The notes below the pieces were generated by a model that was not told the origin of the DNA, searched no databases, and worked only from the letters and a program-made list of their open reading frames with translations. 64,000 nt of DNA from the NCBI RefSeq assembly GCF_900095745.1, contig NZ_FMIR01000017.1, forward strand, positions 372,001 to 436,000, given 5' to 3'. The number at the start of each line of letters is the position of its first letter. Position 1 is the stretch's first letter. The position numbers and the translations under genes are program-made. Of this stretch, positions 1 to 9,012 are shown in pieces. The stretch is from Microbacterium oxydans. Its GTDB lineage: Bacteria; Actinomycetota; Actinomycetes; Actinomycetales; Microbacteriaceae.

Positions 1-184
1 CGTTGGTCACGGCGGGGAGGAGCGGGTTCTGAGGCTCGTTGCTCTGAACCGTGACGATTCCGGTCGACGCTTCGCCGCCTTCTTCACCACTGCCGTTATC
101 GCCGCCGGATGCGCAGCCTGCGAGCGCGATAGCGCCGACGGCGAGCAGAGCGGTGCCCGCGAGGGCAGTCCTGTTTCTTTTCAC
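1..184 (-). CDS. Peptide ABC transporter substrate-binding lipoprotein, N-terminal part (cut by window start)
   Basis: Only about 61 codons are present; the gene runs off the left edge. The start is GTG at 184, preceded by a clear AGGAGG ribosome site. The protein opens with a basic stretch (KRNR), a hydrophobic signal segment and a lipobox (LAGC, Cys at about residue 25), then a Gly/Glu-rich linker. The mature part begins with a VTV..NEPQNPLLPAVTN-type segment, typical of family 5 (DppA/OppA-like) binding proteins. It would be a membrane-anchored binding protein feeding an importer encoded beyond the edge. It is separate from the binding protein at 9013-10701. The class is well supported; the substrate is unknown. 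Confidence 0.8.
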   Translation of the reverse strand, partial: MKRNRTALAGTALLAVGAIALAGCASGGDNGSGEEGGEASTGIVTVQSNEPQNPLLPAVTN

Positions 185-341
185 TTTTGTCCTCCTGTGG
201 ACACGGGGATTCTGCACACTCACCATCGAGCGGGCAGGGATACCTGAGCGTAACCCGCACCTCTTCGCCCGAGACGCTCAGCTAACGAACTGTTACTGAG
301 TGGTGACCATACGTAACAAGGCCGAAACACCGGGAAAAGAG

Positions 342-381
342 AGACGGTGCCGCACCCCACAACAGGGGTGCAGCACCGTCT
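342..381 (-). terminator. Rho-independent terminator after gcvP
   Basis: Two-part stem: AGACGGTGC (342-350) pairs with GCACCGTCT (373-381), and GCACCCC (352-358) with GGGGTGC (365-371), around an ACAACA loop. Read on the minus strand it is followed by CTCTTTTCCC, a short T run. It lies just downstream of the gcvP stop and should end the gcvTHP transcript. Confidence 0.8.
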
Positions 382-400
382 GCTCACATGAGCACGAGAC

Positions 401-3307
401 TCAGGCGAAAGCCTCCACCGGAGGGCAGGCGCAGACCAGGTTGCGGTCGCCGTATGCCTGGTCGATGCGACGCACCGGCGGCCAGTACTTGCCCGCGATG
501 AGGGCGCGCACGGGGTACGCCGCCTCTTCCCGCGAGTACGCATGATTCCACTCCCCCGCGATGAGCGAGACCGCGGTGTGCGGCGCGTGCACGAGCGGGT
601 TGTCGTCGGCCGGCCAGCGACCGGCGGCGACCCCCTCCGCCTCGGCCTTGATCATGACCATGGCCTCGATGAAGCGCTCGATCTCGTCGAGGTCCTCCGA
701 CTCGGTCGGCTCGACCATCAGCGTGCCCGCGACCGGGAACGACATGGTCGGCGCGTGGAAGCCGTAGTCGATGAGGCGTTTGGCGACATCGTCGACCGTG
801 ATGCCGGTGGCCTCCTTGAGCGGACGCAGATCGAGGATGCACTCGTGAGCCACCCGCCCGTTCTCGCCCGTGTAGAGCACCGGGAAGTGGGAACCGAGCC
901 GCTCCGCCATGTAGTTGGCGGAGAGCACGGCTGCCGCGGTGGCGCGACGCAGTCCGTCGGCACCCATCATCCGCACATACGCCCACGAGATCGGCAGGAT
1001 CCCGGCCGAGCCGTACGGGGCTGCCGAGATGACTCCGCCGTCGAACGTGTACCCGCCGAAGTGCTCCGCGCTCTGGGCGAGCGGGTGCGAGGGCAGGAAC
1101 GGCGCGAGGTGGGCCTTCGCCGCCACCGGACCGATGCCGGGGCCGCCGCCGCCGTGCGGGATCGCGAACGTCTTGTGCAGGTTGAGGTGCGAGACGTCGC
1201 CACCCAGGTCGCCGAAGCGCGCGTAGCCGAGCAGAGCGTTGAGGTTCGCGCCGTCGACGTAGACCTGCCCACCGGCGTCGTGCACGGCTGCGGTGATGTC
1301 GACCACCTGCTCCTCGTACACGCCGTGTGTGGAGGGGTAGGTGATCATCAGAGCCGAGAGGTCATCGGCGTGCAGCGCGATCTTCGCGCGCAGATCGTCG
1401 AGGTCGACGTTGCCGAGCTCGTCGGTCGCGACGACCACGACCTTCATACCGGCGAGGACGGCCGATGCGGCGTTGGTGCCGTGGGCCGAAGACGGGATCA
1501 GGCAGATCGTGCGGTGCTGGTCGCCGTTGGCGTGGTGGTAGCCGCGGATCGCGAGCAGCCCCGCGAGTTCACCCTGCGAGCCCGCGTTCGGCTGCAGCGA
1601 CACCGCGTCGTACCCGGTGACCTCGGCGAGCCAACCCTCGAGCTGATCGATGAGCTCGAGGTAGCCCTGCACATCGGCCGCCGGAGCGAACGGGTGGATG
1701 CCCGCGAACTCGGGCCACGTGATCGCCGCCATCTCGGTGGCCGCATTGAGCTTCATCGTGCAGGAGCCCAGCGGGATCATGCCGCGGTCGAGCGCGTAGT
1801 CGCGGTCGGCGAGGCTCTTCAGATACCGCATCATGGCAGTCTCGCTGCGGTGTGCGTGGAACACCGGGTGCGTGAGGTACTCGTCCTGACGCCCCAGGTC
1901 CGACGGGAGGGAGTTGCTGCCACGCTGCAGGAAGCCGAATGCACGCTCCTGCGCGCCGCCGAAGACCATCGCCACCTGATGCAGCTCGGTCACCGTGGTG
2001 GTCTCATCGACCGAGATGCCGATCGTGTCGGCATCGGCCACGCGGAGCAGGATGCCGTATCCGTCGCGCGCCTGCGCGGCGTGCTCGGCCGCACGCCCCG
2101 GCACCCGCACCGTGACCGTGTCGAAGAACGCGTCGTGCACGACCTCGGCGCCCGCCTCGGTGAGCCAGGTACCGAGCAGGGCCGCCTTCGTGGCTGCTTC
2201 TGAGGCGATCGCGCGGAGCCCATCCGGGCCGTGATAGACCGCGTACATCGCCGCCATCACGGCCAGCAGCACCTGGGCGGTGCAGATGTTCGACGTCGCC
2301 TTCTCACGGCGGATGTGCTGCTCGCGCGTCTGCAGAGAGAGACGGTACGCGGGCTTGCCGTCGGCATCCACCGACACCCCGACCAGCCGGCCCGGCAACT
2401 GACGCTCCAGGCCCGAGCGGACGGCCATGTAGCCGGCATGCGGCCCCCCGAAGCCCATCGGCACTCCGAAGCGCTGCGTCGTGCCGACGGCCACATCCGC
2501 GCCGAGCGACCCGGGCGACGCGATCAGTGTGAGCGCGAGCAGATCCGCCGCTGCGACGGCCAGTCCACCCGCGAGGTGCGCGGCGTCGAACACGGCGGAC
2601 GGATCCCAGACCCGACCCGATGCGCCCGGGTACTGGACGAAGACACCGAAGAGATCACCGGGAAGCTCCTCCCCCGCAGCGAAGTCGACGGACACGATCT
2701 CGATCCCGAGGGCTTCCGCGCGGGTCGCGAGCATCGCCCTGGTCTGCGGCAGTGCGTCGGCGTCGACGGCGAACACGTTCGACGACGACTTCGAGGCGCG
2801 CCGCGCCAGCAGCATCCCCTCGACGACGGCCGTGGACTCGTCCAACATCGAGGCGTTGGCCGTGGTGAGCCCCGTGAGGTCGGAGACCATGGTCTGGAAG
2901 TTGATGAGCGCCTCGAGACGACCCTGCGAGATCTCCGGCTGGTAGGGCGTGTACGCCGTGTACCAGGACGGATTCTCCAGCACGTTGCGCTGGATCACCT
3001 GCGGCGTGATGGTCCCGTAATAGCCGAGGCCGATCATCGGGCGGTTCACGGTGTTGCGGGACGCGAGGGTCCGCAACTCTGCGAGCGCCTCGGTCTCACT
3101 CGCTGCCGCGGGGATGCGAGACGGCGTTCCCCCCTCGGCTTCGGGAGACGGACCGGTGTAGATCGACGCCGGCACGGCCTGACGCATCAGCGCCTCGACC
3201 GGGCTCAGCGCGTCGTCCGCTCCGGCGGTGTCGAGACCGAGGGCGGCGAGCATCGTGCGCTGCGCAGCATCCGTGGGTCCGATGTGACGATCGGCGAAAG
3301 TGACCAC
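401..3307 (-). CDS. gcvP: Glycine dehydrogenase (decarboxylating), P protein
   Basis: This is the PLP-dependent P protein of the glycine cleavage system. It decarboxylates glycine and passes the aminomethyl group to the lipoyl arm of GcvH. At 968 aa it has the full length of the single-chain (fused alpha/beta) bacterial form. The PLP lysine is Lys712 in the segment [15 protein letters not shown], followed by the usual glycine-rich loop; a second conserved block with [12 protein letters not shown] lies mid-protein. The start is GTG at 3307 with GGAGGG upstream. It is the last gene of gcvT-gcvH-gcvP, 7 bp after gcvH, and shares the glycine riboswitch upstream of gcvT. Identification is secure. 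Confidence 0.97.
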   Translation of the reverse strand: MVTFADRHIGPTDAAQRTMLAALGLDTAGADDALSPVEALMRQAVPASIYTGPSPEAEGGTPSRIPAAASETEALAELRTLASRNTVNRPMIGLGYYGTITPQVIQRNVLENPSWYTAYTPYQPEISQGRLEALINFQTMVSDLTGLTTANASMLDESTAVVEGMLLARRASKSSSNVFAVDADALPQTRAMLATRAEALGIEIVSVDFAAGEELPGDLFGVFVQYPGASGRVWDPSAVFDAAHLAGGLAVAAADLLALTLIASPGSLGADVAVGTTQRFGVPMGFGGPHAGYMAVRSGLERQLPGRLVGVSVDADGKPAYRLSLQTREQHIRREKATSNICTAQVLLAVMAAMYAVYHGPDGLRAIASEAATKAALLGTWLTEAGAEVVHDAFFDTVTVRVPGRAAEHAAQARDGYGILLRVADADTIGISVDETTTVTELHQVAMVFGGAQERAFGFLQRGSNSLPSDLGRQDEYLTHPVFHAHRSETAMMRYLKSLADRDYALDRGMIPLGSCTMKLNAATEMAAITWPEFAGIHPFAPAADVQGYLELIDQLEGWLAEVTGYDAVSLQPNAGSQGELAGLLAIRGYHHANGDQHRTICLIPSSAHGTNAASAVLAGMKVVVVATDELGNVDLDDLRAKIALHADDLSALMITYPSTHGVYEEQVVDITAAVHDAGGQVYVDGANLNALLGYARFGDLGGDVSHLNLHKTFAIPHGGGGPGIGPVAAKAHLAPFLPSHPLAQSAEHFGGYTFDGGVISAAPYGSAGILPISWAYVRMMGADGLRRATAAAVLSANYMAERLGSHFPVLYTGENGRVAHECILDLRPLKEATGITVDDVAKRLIDYGFHAPTMSFPVAGTLMVEPTESEDLDEIERFIEAMVMIKAEAEGVAAGRWPADDNPLVHAPHTAVSLIAGEWNHAYSREEAAYPVRALIAGKYWPPVRRIDQAYGDRNLVCACPPVEAFA

Positions 3308-3314
3308 TGGTGAA

Positions 3315-3692
3315 TCAGCCCTCCGTCAGCGCGACGTAGGCGTCGCGGTCGAGCAGACCGTCGAGCGCACCGGCGGCGACGGTGACCTTGAGCAGCCAGC
3401 CGCCCTCGAACGGTGCGGAGTTGACGAGCGACGGGTCGTCGACGGCCGCGTCGTTGATCTCGACGACCGTGCCGGTGACCGGCGCGTAGAGCTCGCCGAC
3501 CGACTTCGTGGATTCGATCTCACCCACGACGGAGCCGGCGGTGACCTCGGCGCCGACGGCGGGGAGCTCGACGAACACGACGTCGCCCAGCTTCTCGGCG
3601 GCGTAGTCGGTGATGCCGATCGTCACGGTGTCGCCGTCAGCGGCGATCCACTCGTGTTCTTCGGTGTAGCTGAGGGCGGCGAGGTCGGTCAT
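3315..3692 (-). CDS. gcvH: Glycine cleavage system H protein
   Basis: This is the lipoyl carrier that shuttles the aminomethyl group between GcvP, GcvT and dihydrolipoamide dehydrogenase. At 125 aa it is the family's normal size. The lipoylation lysine is Lys63 in the segment [13 protein letters not shown], within a biotinyl/lipoyl beta-sandwich. The start ATG overlaps the gcvT stop by four bases (ATGA), so translation is coupled. No lipoate ligase or lpd gene is nearby, so lipoylation must be served from elsewhere. Confidence 0.97.
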   Translation of the reverse strand: MTDLAALSYTEEHEWIAADGDTVTIGITDYAAEKLGDVVFVELPAVGAEVTAGSVVGEIESTKSVGELYAPVTGTVVEINDAAVDDPSLVNSAPFEGGWLLKVTVAAGALDGLLDRDAYVALTEG

Positions 3693-4888
3693 TTGGTCCT
3701 CCGATAGAAAGGCAGGGCGGTCACGGTCGCGGGGATCCTGGTCCCCCGCACATCAAGGAATACTGCTGTTCCCTCTTCAGCGGAAGAAGGGTGCACGTAG
3801 GCCATCGCGATCGGATGGCCGAGAGTCGGGCTGAGGGCTCCGCTGGTGATCTCACCGAGCTTCTCCCCTTCGCCGTCGACGACGGCGTAGCCGGCGCGCC
3901 CGGCGCGCTTGCCCTCGGCGACGAGGCCGACCAGCACGGGGGCGTCGGATGCGCCGGCCTGCTCGACGGCGACGAGCGCTTCCTTGCCGACGAACTGGTC
4001 CTTGGCAGTCACGACGACGCGTCCGAGGCCGGCCTGGACGGGCAGTGTGTCGAGGCTCAGCTCGTGTCCGTACAGCGGCATGCCCGCCTCGAGGCGAAGG
4101 GTGTCGCGCGCCGCGAGACCGGCGGGCACGAGACCGTGCGGTTCGCCGGCCGAGACCAGCGCGTCCCACAGGGCGGGCGCGTCAGCCGCCGAGACGAGCA
4201 GTTCGAAGCCGTCTTCGCCCGTGTATCCCGTGCGGGCGATGAGCAGCGGCTCACCGAGGAAGCGCGCGTCGGCCCACGCGTAGTACTTCTGATCGGCCCA
4301 CGGCGTGCTCAACTCGGTGAGGCCGAGGGTCGCCTCGAGGATCGCCTCCGCAGCGGGCCCCTGCACGGCGAGCAGCGCGTAAGAGTCCGACACATCTTCC
4401 ACATCGACGCCGCGGTCGCCGAGGAAGCCGGCGAAGCTGCGGTCCTCCCCCGGCGTCAGCGGTGGCAGCTCGCGCTCGATGAGCGAGGGGAAGTCGCGGA
4501 CGCGCTTCGCGAACGCGGAGTCGACGAAGCCGCGGTTGCCGGCGTTCGCGATCACGAGGTAGCGGTCGTCCGCCAACCGGTACGCGATGACATCGTCGAC
4601 GATGCCGCCGTTCGCCGCCAGCATCAGCGAGTACTTCGCCTTGCCCACCGGCATCGCGGAGATGCGGCCGGCGAGTGCGAAATCGAGGAACTCCGCTGCC
4701 TTCTCACCCGTGACGAGGAACTCCGCCATGTGCGAGATGTCGAAGATGCCGGCGGCGTTCCGCACGGCGTGGTGCTCGGCGAGGTCGGAGGTGTAGCGCA
4801 CCGGCATCTGCCAGCCGCCGAAGTCGGTGAACGACGCGCCGAGCGCCTCATGGCGTTCACGCAGCGGGGTGTAGCGGGGGTCGGACAT
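3689..4888 (-). CDS. gcvT: Aminomethyltransferase, T protein of glycine cleavage system
   Basis: It releases ammonia from the aminomethyl-lipoyl H protein and transfers the one-carbon unit to tetrahydrofolate. The 399-aa product has the GcvT N-terminal folate-binding domain (opening with [22 protein letters not shown]) and the C-terminal barrel domain. The start is ATG at 4888 after a CGGGAGAA ribosome site. It is first in the operon, so the roughly 250-nt leader before it carries the control element, a tandem glycine riboswitch. Confidence 0.96.
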   Translation of the reverse strand: MSDPRYTPLRERHEALGASFTDFGGWQMPVRYTSDLAEHHAVRNAAGIFDISHMAEFLVTGEKAAEFLDFALAGRISAMPVGKAKYSLMLAANGGIVDDVIAYRLADDRYLVIANAGNRGFVDSAFAKRVRDFPSLIERELPPLTPGEDRSFAGFLGDRGVDVEDVSDSYALLAVQGPAAEAILEATLGLTELSTPWADQKYYAWADARFLGEPLLIARTGYTGEDGFELLVSAADAPALWDALVSAGEPHGLVPAGLAARDTLRLEAGMPLYGHELSLDTLPVQAGLGRVVVTAKDQFVGKEALVAVEQAGASDAPVLVGLVAEGKRAGRAGYAVVDGEGEKLGEITSGALSPTLGHPIAMAYVHPSSAEEGTAVFLDVRGTRIPATVTALPFYRRTK

Positions 4889-4934
4889 GGAGTTCTCCCG
4901 GGCTGTGACGGGCGGAACGGCGGCATCGCCGCTC

Positions 4935-5130
4935 CTCGGAACTCCCCCTCTGTCATAGGCCTGAGAGCTTCACCCGTTCACGGAGGCGGGGTTTTCACCG
5001 TCGGCGGATCCGCAGTTTCGCGGGATCGCTTTTCAGAGTGGCCGGAACCGCGCGGTACGCGTACCTGAGAGATTGGCGGGGAGGCTTGCTCCTTCGGTGC
5101 CCGGCTGCGTTCGCCGGGGCTCTCCCGCGT
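4935..5130 (-). promoter_or_regulatory. Tandem glycine riboswitch upstream of gcvT
   Basis: Read on the minus strand, the first aptamer (about 5061-5127) has the GGGAGAG...CACCGAAGGAGCAA...TCTCTCAGGTAC signature. The second (about 4941-5044) has AAAACCCCGCCTCCG...GCTCTCAGGCCTATGACAGAG. This two-aptamer layout before gcv genes matches the known glycine riboswitch, usually an ON switch when glycine is abundant. A TAGACT -10-like box lies at 5163-5168, giving a transcript start near 5156. How the platform controls gcvT cannot be read with certainty. Confidence 0.93.
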
Positions 5131-5207
5131 GGTTCATTCGGCCTGTCTTCAATTGTGGGTTCAGTCTAGCCCGTCCGATCCCTGGCGCCGGGTTTCCGGG
5201 ACGCGCG

Positions 5208-5266
5208 TTCGAATCGCGGGAATGGTCCCACTCGGGGCTCCGAGAGGACCATTCGCGCGATTCGAA
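5208..5266 (-). terminator. 59-nt hairpin after the peptide ABC operon
   Basis: An almost perfect inverted repeat: TTCGAATCGCG (5208-5218) pairs with CGCGATTCGAA (5256-5266), then nine more pairs after one G-G mismatch, then CTCGG/CCGAG around a GGCT loop. It sits between the last ABC gene and the gcvT promoter. No T run follows on the minus strand, so it may act as a terminator or an mRNA 3'-end stabiliser. Nothing else is seen in the 4889-5283 gap besides this and the riboswitch. Confidence 0.6.
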
Positions 5267-5283
5267 AGCGGTCTGGCAGGGCG

Positions 5284-6153
5284 TCAGTGCGCGATGCCGA
5301 GCTCGGCGCGCACCTCGTCGCGGAGGCGGCCGAGGTTGTCGGGCTCGGGTGCGGCGCCCAGAAGCGTCTTGGTGTATTCGTGCTGCGGGTTGAGGATGAC
5401 CTCGTCCGCAGGCCCGCGTTCCACGACATCTCCCTTGTACAGCACCATGATCTCGTCCGAGAAGTGCCTCGCGGTCGCCAGGTCGTGGGTGATGTACAGG
5501 ACGCCGAGGTTCTCCTCGCGTTGCAGGTCCGCGAGCAGGTTCAGCACCCCGAGACGGATCGAGACGTCGAGCATCGACACCGGCTCGTCCGCGACGATGA
5601 ACCGTGCTCCGGGAGCCAGTGCCCGCGCGATCGCGACGCGCTGACGCTGCCCGCCGGACAGCTCGTGCGGGCGGCGATCGGCGTAGCTGTCCCCCGGCGT
5701 GAGCCGGACGCGCTCCAGCAGCTCCACGGCCCGCTCCCGCACCTCGCCACGAGAAAGCTCCGGATGGTGCAGGCGGATCGGGCGCTCGAGGTGATGCACG
5801 ATCGTGTGGAAAGGGTTGAGCGAAGCGAACGGATCCTGGAACACCATCTGCACATCGGCGCGGTAGCGTTCCAGCGCCCGGCCGCGGGTTCCGGACGGTT
5901 TCCCGTCCAACAGGATCTCCCCGCTGGTGGGGGTCTCCAGCTTCATGAGCATCCGCGCGATCGTCGACTTCCCCGACCCCGATTCGCCGACCAGCGCGAC
6001 CGTCTTACCCGCCTCGATCGTGAAGGACACGTCTTTCACCGCGTGCAGGATGTTCGTCTTGAAACCGGAGCGCAGGGGGAAGTCCTTCACCAGGTTCCGC
6101 GCCTCCAACCGCGCCGGCTGCGGCGTGGTCGTGGCGGTCGTGTTCGCGCTCAT
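5284..6153 (-). CDS. Oligopeptide-type ABC transporter ATP-binding protein (DppF/OppF-like)
   Basis: One of two ATPase subunits of the importer at 5284-10701. The 289-aa protein has Walker A GESGSGKST, signature LSGGQRQR, and Walker B IVADEP, and the C-terminal extension typical of peptide importers (PQHEYTKTLL). The start chosen is ATG at 6153, whose ATGA overlaps the stop of the upstream ATPase gene; the open frame extends further upstream but that part is out-of-frame shadow of the neighbour. It is the last gene of the operon. The subfamily imports peptides, nickel or oligosaccharides, so the substrate is open. Confidence 0.93.
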   Translation of the reverse strand: MSANTTATTTPQPARLEARNLVKDFPLRSGFKTNILHAVKDVSFTIEAGKTVALVGESGSGKSTIARMLMKLETPTSGEILLDGKPSGTRGRALERYRADVQMVFQDPFASLNPFHTIVHHLERPIRLHHPELSRGEVRERAVELLERVRLTPGDSYADRRPHELSGGQRQRVAIARALAPGARFIVADEPVSMLDVSIRLGVLNLLADLQREENLGVLYITHDLATARHFSDEIMVLYKGDVVERGPADEVILNPQHEYTKTLLGAAPEPDNLGRLRDEVRAELGIAH

Positions 6154-7001
6154 CGGACGCCCTCCTGGCTGACACCGGTGCGGACGAAGTCGCCCCGTTC
6201 GCCCTTGAGCGACGGGAAGCTCGACAGCAGCCGTTTCGTGTACTCGTGCTGCGGGGTCCGGTAGATCTCCTCCGCCGTGCCCTCTTCGACGATCTGTCCC
6301 TGCAGCATGATCGCGATCCGGTCGCTGATCTCGATCAGCATGGGCAGGTCGTGGGTGATGAAGATCACCGCGAACCCGAGCTTCTCGCGCAACCGCATGA
6401 TCTCGCGGATGATCCCGCGCTGCACCACCACGTCGAGCGCGGTCGTCGGCTCGTCCATGATCATCACCTGCGGATCGAGGGCGAGCGCCATCGCGATCAT
6501 CATCCGCTGCCGCATGCCGCCCGAGAGCTCGTGCGGAAAGCTCGTCAGGCGGTTCGGGTCGACGCCGACCAGGGTGAGCAGTTCTTCTGCCCGCGCGGTC
6601 TTCGCCTTCTTGCCCATACCGGGGCGATGCGTGTCGAAGATGTCGAAGATCTGCGCCTTGACCGAGATCACCGGGTTGAGCGAGTTCATCGCACCCTGGA
6701 AGACCATCGAGATCTTGTCCCACCGGAACGCCCGGAGGCCCTCGCCGTCGAGGCCGACGATGTCGATGTCATGACCGTCGCGGTCATGGAAGACGATCTC
6801 CCCCGCCGTCATCAGGGCAGGCGCCTTGAGGAGGCGGTTCATCCCATAGGCCAGGGTCGTCTTGCCGCAGCCGGACTCCCCCGCGAGGCCCAGGATCTCT
6901 CCCCGGTTCAGTGTCAGGGACACGTCGCGCACAGCCTTCACCGGCGGGTCGACCTCGTACTCGATCGACACATTCCGCGCCGTCAGCACCGGCTCGCTCA
7001 T
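6150..7001 (-). CDS. Oligopeptide-type ABC transporter ATP-binding protein (DppD/OppD-like)
   Basis: Second ATPase subunit, 283 aa. Walker A is GESGCGKTT, the signature LSGGMRQR, and Walker B VMIMDEP, with the PQHEYTKRLL tail of the Opp/Dpp family. It overlaps the permease gene upstream (6998-7001) and the second ATPase gene downstream (6150-6153) by four bases each, so all are translationally coupled. It should form a heterodimer with the 5284-6153 product. Confidence 0.93.
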   Translation of the reverse strand: MSEPVLTARNVSIEYEVDPPVKAVRDVSLTLNRGEILGLAGESGCGKTTLAYGMNRLLKAPALMTAGEIVFHDRDGHDIDIVGLDGEGLRAFRWDKISMVFQGAMNSLNPVISVKAQIFDIFDTHRPGMGKKAKTARAEELLTLVGVDPNRLTSFPHELSGGMRQRMMIAMALALDPQVMIMDEPTTALDVVVQRGIIREIMRLREKLGFAVIFITHDLPMLIEISDRIAIMLQGQIVEEGTAEEIYRTPQHEYTKRLLSSFPSLKGERGDFVRTGVSQEGVR

Positions 7002-7984
7002 GCGGTGACCCCCTTGGTCTTCGCGGCCTTGCGCACACGGCGCGCGGCATCGGGCGCGTTGCGCAGTTTCGGGTTGATGACCTCATCGATCGCGAAGTTG
7101 ATCAGCGCGAGGCCGGCGCCGAGGATGGCGATCATGATGCCCGGCGGCACGAACCACCACCACGCTCCGCGGCCGAGTGCCTGACCGGACTGGGCGTCGT
7201 TGAGGATGGTTCCCCAGGTGATCGAGTCCGTCGGTCCGAGCCCCAGGTACGACAGCCCGGCCTCGCCGAGGATCGCGAAGATCAGAGCGAAGAGGAACTG
7301 CGCGGTCAGCAGCGGCAGGAGGTTCGGCATGATCTCGACGAGGATCACGCGGAGCGACCGCTCGCCGGCCACCTTCGAGGCGTAGACGTAGTCGCGCGTG
7401 CGGAGGGAACGGGTCTGGAGGCGCAGGACGTAGGCGGCGCCGGCCCAGGAGGTGATGCCGAGGAAGATCGCGACCAGTTGCCAGGTGCGCTGCGGCACGA
7501 AGGAGGCGATCACCATGACCAGCGGCAAGGCGGGGATGACGATCATCACGTTGGTGATGAGGGCGAGTCCGTCTTCGCGCCAGCCGCCCAGGTATCCGGC
7601 GAGGACACCGAAGACGAGCGACAGCACGATCGCGATCACGCTGGCGATCAATCCGACCATGAGCGATCCCTGAGCACCGATCGCGAGCTGGGCGAACATG
7701 TCGTTGCCGAGCTTCGTGGTGCCCAGCCAGTGCTCGGCCGACGGCGGCTGCAGTGCGGGGTTGTCGGTGCTGCGCGGGTTCTGCGTGAAGAACGGCGCGA
7801 TGATCGCGAACAGCACGATCGCGAGCACGAGGAGCGAGCCGACGATGAACTTCGGCGATGTGCTCGGCAGGATGCGCCGCTTGCGGCCTCGGCTCTGCGT
7901 CGCGAGTGAGACGGTGCTGGCCGGCGCCGTCATGGGCGCGTCCTCGACGGTCAGGAGACCGGCGGTGTTCTGCGGATCAGACAT
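6998..7984 (-). CDS. ABC transporter permease (DppC/OppC-like)
   Basis: Inner-membrane permease, 328 aa from ATG 7984 (M-S-D-P-Q-N). An upstream ATG at 8014 would overlap the previous gene by 38 bp, so 7984 (8-bp overlap) is preferred. The N-terminal segment has one membrane helix (SLLVLAIVLFAIIAPFF) as in OppC N-terminal domains, then about five more helices and an EAA-type loop contacting the ATPase (GERSLRVILVEIMPN region). It should pair with the 7977-8972 permease. Confidence 0.92.
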   Translation of the reverse strand: MSDPQNTAGLLTVEDAPMTAPASTVSLATQSRGRKRRILPSTSPKFIVGSLLVLAIVLFAIIAPFFTQNPRSTDNPALQPPSAEHWLGTTKLGNDMFAQLAIGAQGSLMVGLIASVIAIVLSLVFGVLAGYLGGWREDGLALITNVMIVIPALPLVMVIASFVPQRTWQLVAIFLGITSWAGAAYVLRLQTRSLRTRDYVYASKVAGERSLRVILVEIMPNLLPLLTAQFLFALIFAILGEAGLSYLGLGPTDSITWGTILNDAQSGQALGRGAWWWFVPPGIMIAILGAGLALINFAIDEVINPKLRNAPDAARRVRKAAKTKGVTA

Positions 7985-8972
7985 TCTGGCGCGCCCTCGG
8001 GTCGATGAAGCCATAGACGAGGTCCATGAAGAAGTTGGCGGCGAGCACCGTGATGGTGATCACCAGGAACAGGCCCTGCATCAGTGCATAGTCGTTGTTC
8101 GTGACGGCCTGGAACATCAGTTTGCCGATGCCCGGATACGTGAACACCTGCTCCATGACGATGGAGCCGGAGACGACGAAGCCGAGCGTGATCGAGAATC
8201 CGGCGATCGACGGGATGGCCGCGTTCCTCGCGGCGTACGTCGTCATGATGCGGCGGTGCCGGAGGCCCTTGGCCTCGGCGGTGAGGACGTAATCCTCGGC
8301 GAGGGTGGCGACCATCATGTTGCGCATGCCGAACAGCCAGCCGCCCACGGAGCTGATCACGATCGTGATCGCCGGAAGCAGCGAGTGCGCGAACGCGTCG
8401 GAGAAGAAGGCCCAGGTGGGCTCCGGCCCGTCCGGGAAGTCGAACACGTCGTAACCCCCGAAGATCGGGAACCAGCCGAGTCCGACCGCGAACACCGACA
8501 CCAGGATCAGCGCCAGCCAGAAGTACGGGATGGACTGCAGCACGGTGGTCGCCGGGATCACGTGGTCGACCCAGGTGCCCCGCTTCCATCCGGCCCAGGC
8601 ACCGAGTGCGACGCCGAGGACGAACGAGATGACGGTCGCCGTGCCGACCAGGACGAGTGTCCACGGCAGGGCCCCGGCGATCAGCTCGGTCACCGGGGTC
8701 GGGTACTTCGTGACCGAGATCCCGAGGTCACCGCGGAACATGCGGCCCCAGTACGCCAGGTACTGGTCCCAGAGCGAGGAGTCGTCGCCACCGAGCAGGA
8801 GCTTGATGTTGCGGATCGTCGTCTCCGAGATCTCGCCGCCGGCCCGCTGCATCTTGGCGATCATGATGTCGGCGGGGTTCCCCGGCATGAGACGGGGAAG
8901 CAGGAAGTTGAGAGAGATCGCGGCCCACAGCGTGAACGCGTAGAACCCGATTCTTCGTGCATAGAACTTCAT
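7977..8972 (-). CDS. ABC transporter permease (DppB/OppB-like)
   Basis: Inner-membrane permease of 331 aa with an N-terminal helix (GFYAFTLWAAISLNFLLPRLMPGNP), the DppB/OppB pattern, then five to six further helices and a conserved cytoplasmic loop (AEDYVLTAEAKGL). The start ATG at 8972 has an AGGAAAG ribosome site. It lies 40 bp downstream of the binding-protein gene and overlaps the next permease gene by 8 bp. Confidence 0.92.
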   Translation of the reverse strand: MKFYARRIGFYAFTLWAAISLNFLLPRLMPGNPADIMIAKMQRAGGEISETTIRNIKLLLGGDDSSLWDQYLAYWGRMFRGDLGISVTKYPTPVTELIAGALPWTLVLVGTATVISFVLGVALGAWAGWKRGTWVDHVIPATTVLQSIPYFWLALILVSVFAVGLGWFPIFGGYDVFDFPDGPEPTWAFFSDAFAHSLLPAITIVISSVGGWLFGMRNMMVATLAEDYVLTAEAKGLRHRRIMTTYAARNAAIPSIAGFSITLGFVVSGSIVMEQVFTYPGIGKLMFQAVTNNDYALMQGLFLVITITVLAANFFMDLVYGFIDPRARQNV

Positions 8973-9012
8973 GTCACTCTTTCCTGACTTCCTGCTTCCC
9001 GTCTCCTCTTGA

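Noticed and set aside
542-2203. 553-aa plus-strand frame opposite gcvP
   Set aside because: Arg/Val-rich reverse-frame translation of a secure GC-rich gene; no start signal or recognisable domain.
7985-8014. ATG 8014 as start of the DppC-like permease
   Set aside because: It would extend the overlap with the upstream permease gene to 38 bp; ATG 7984 is the usual coupled start.
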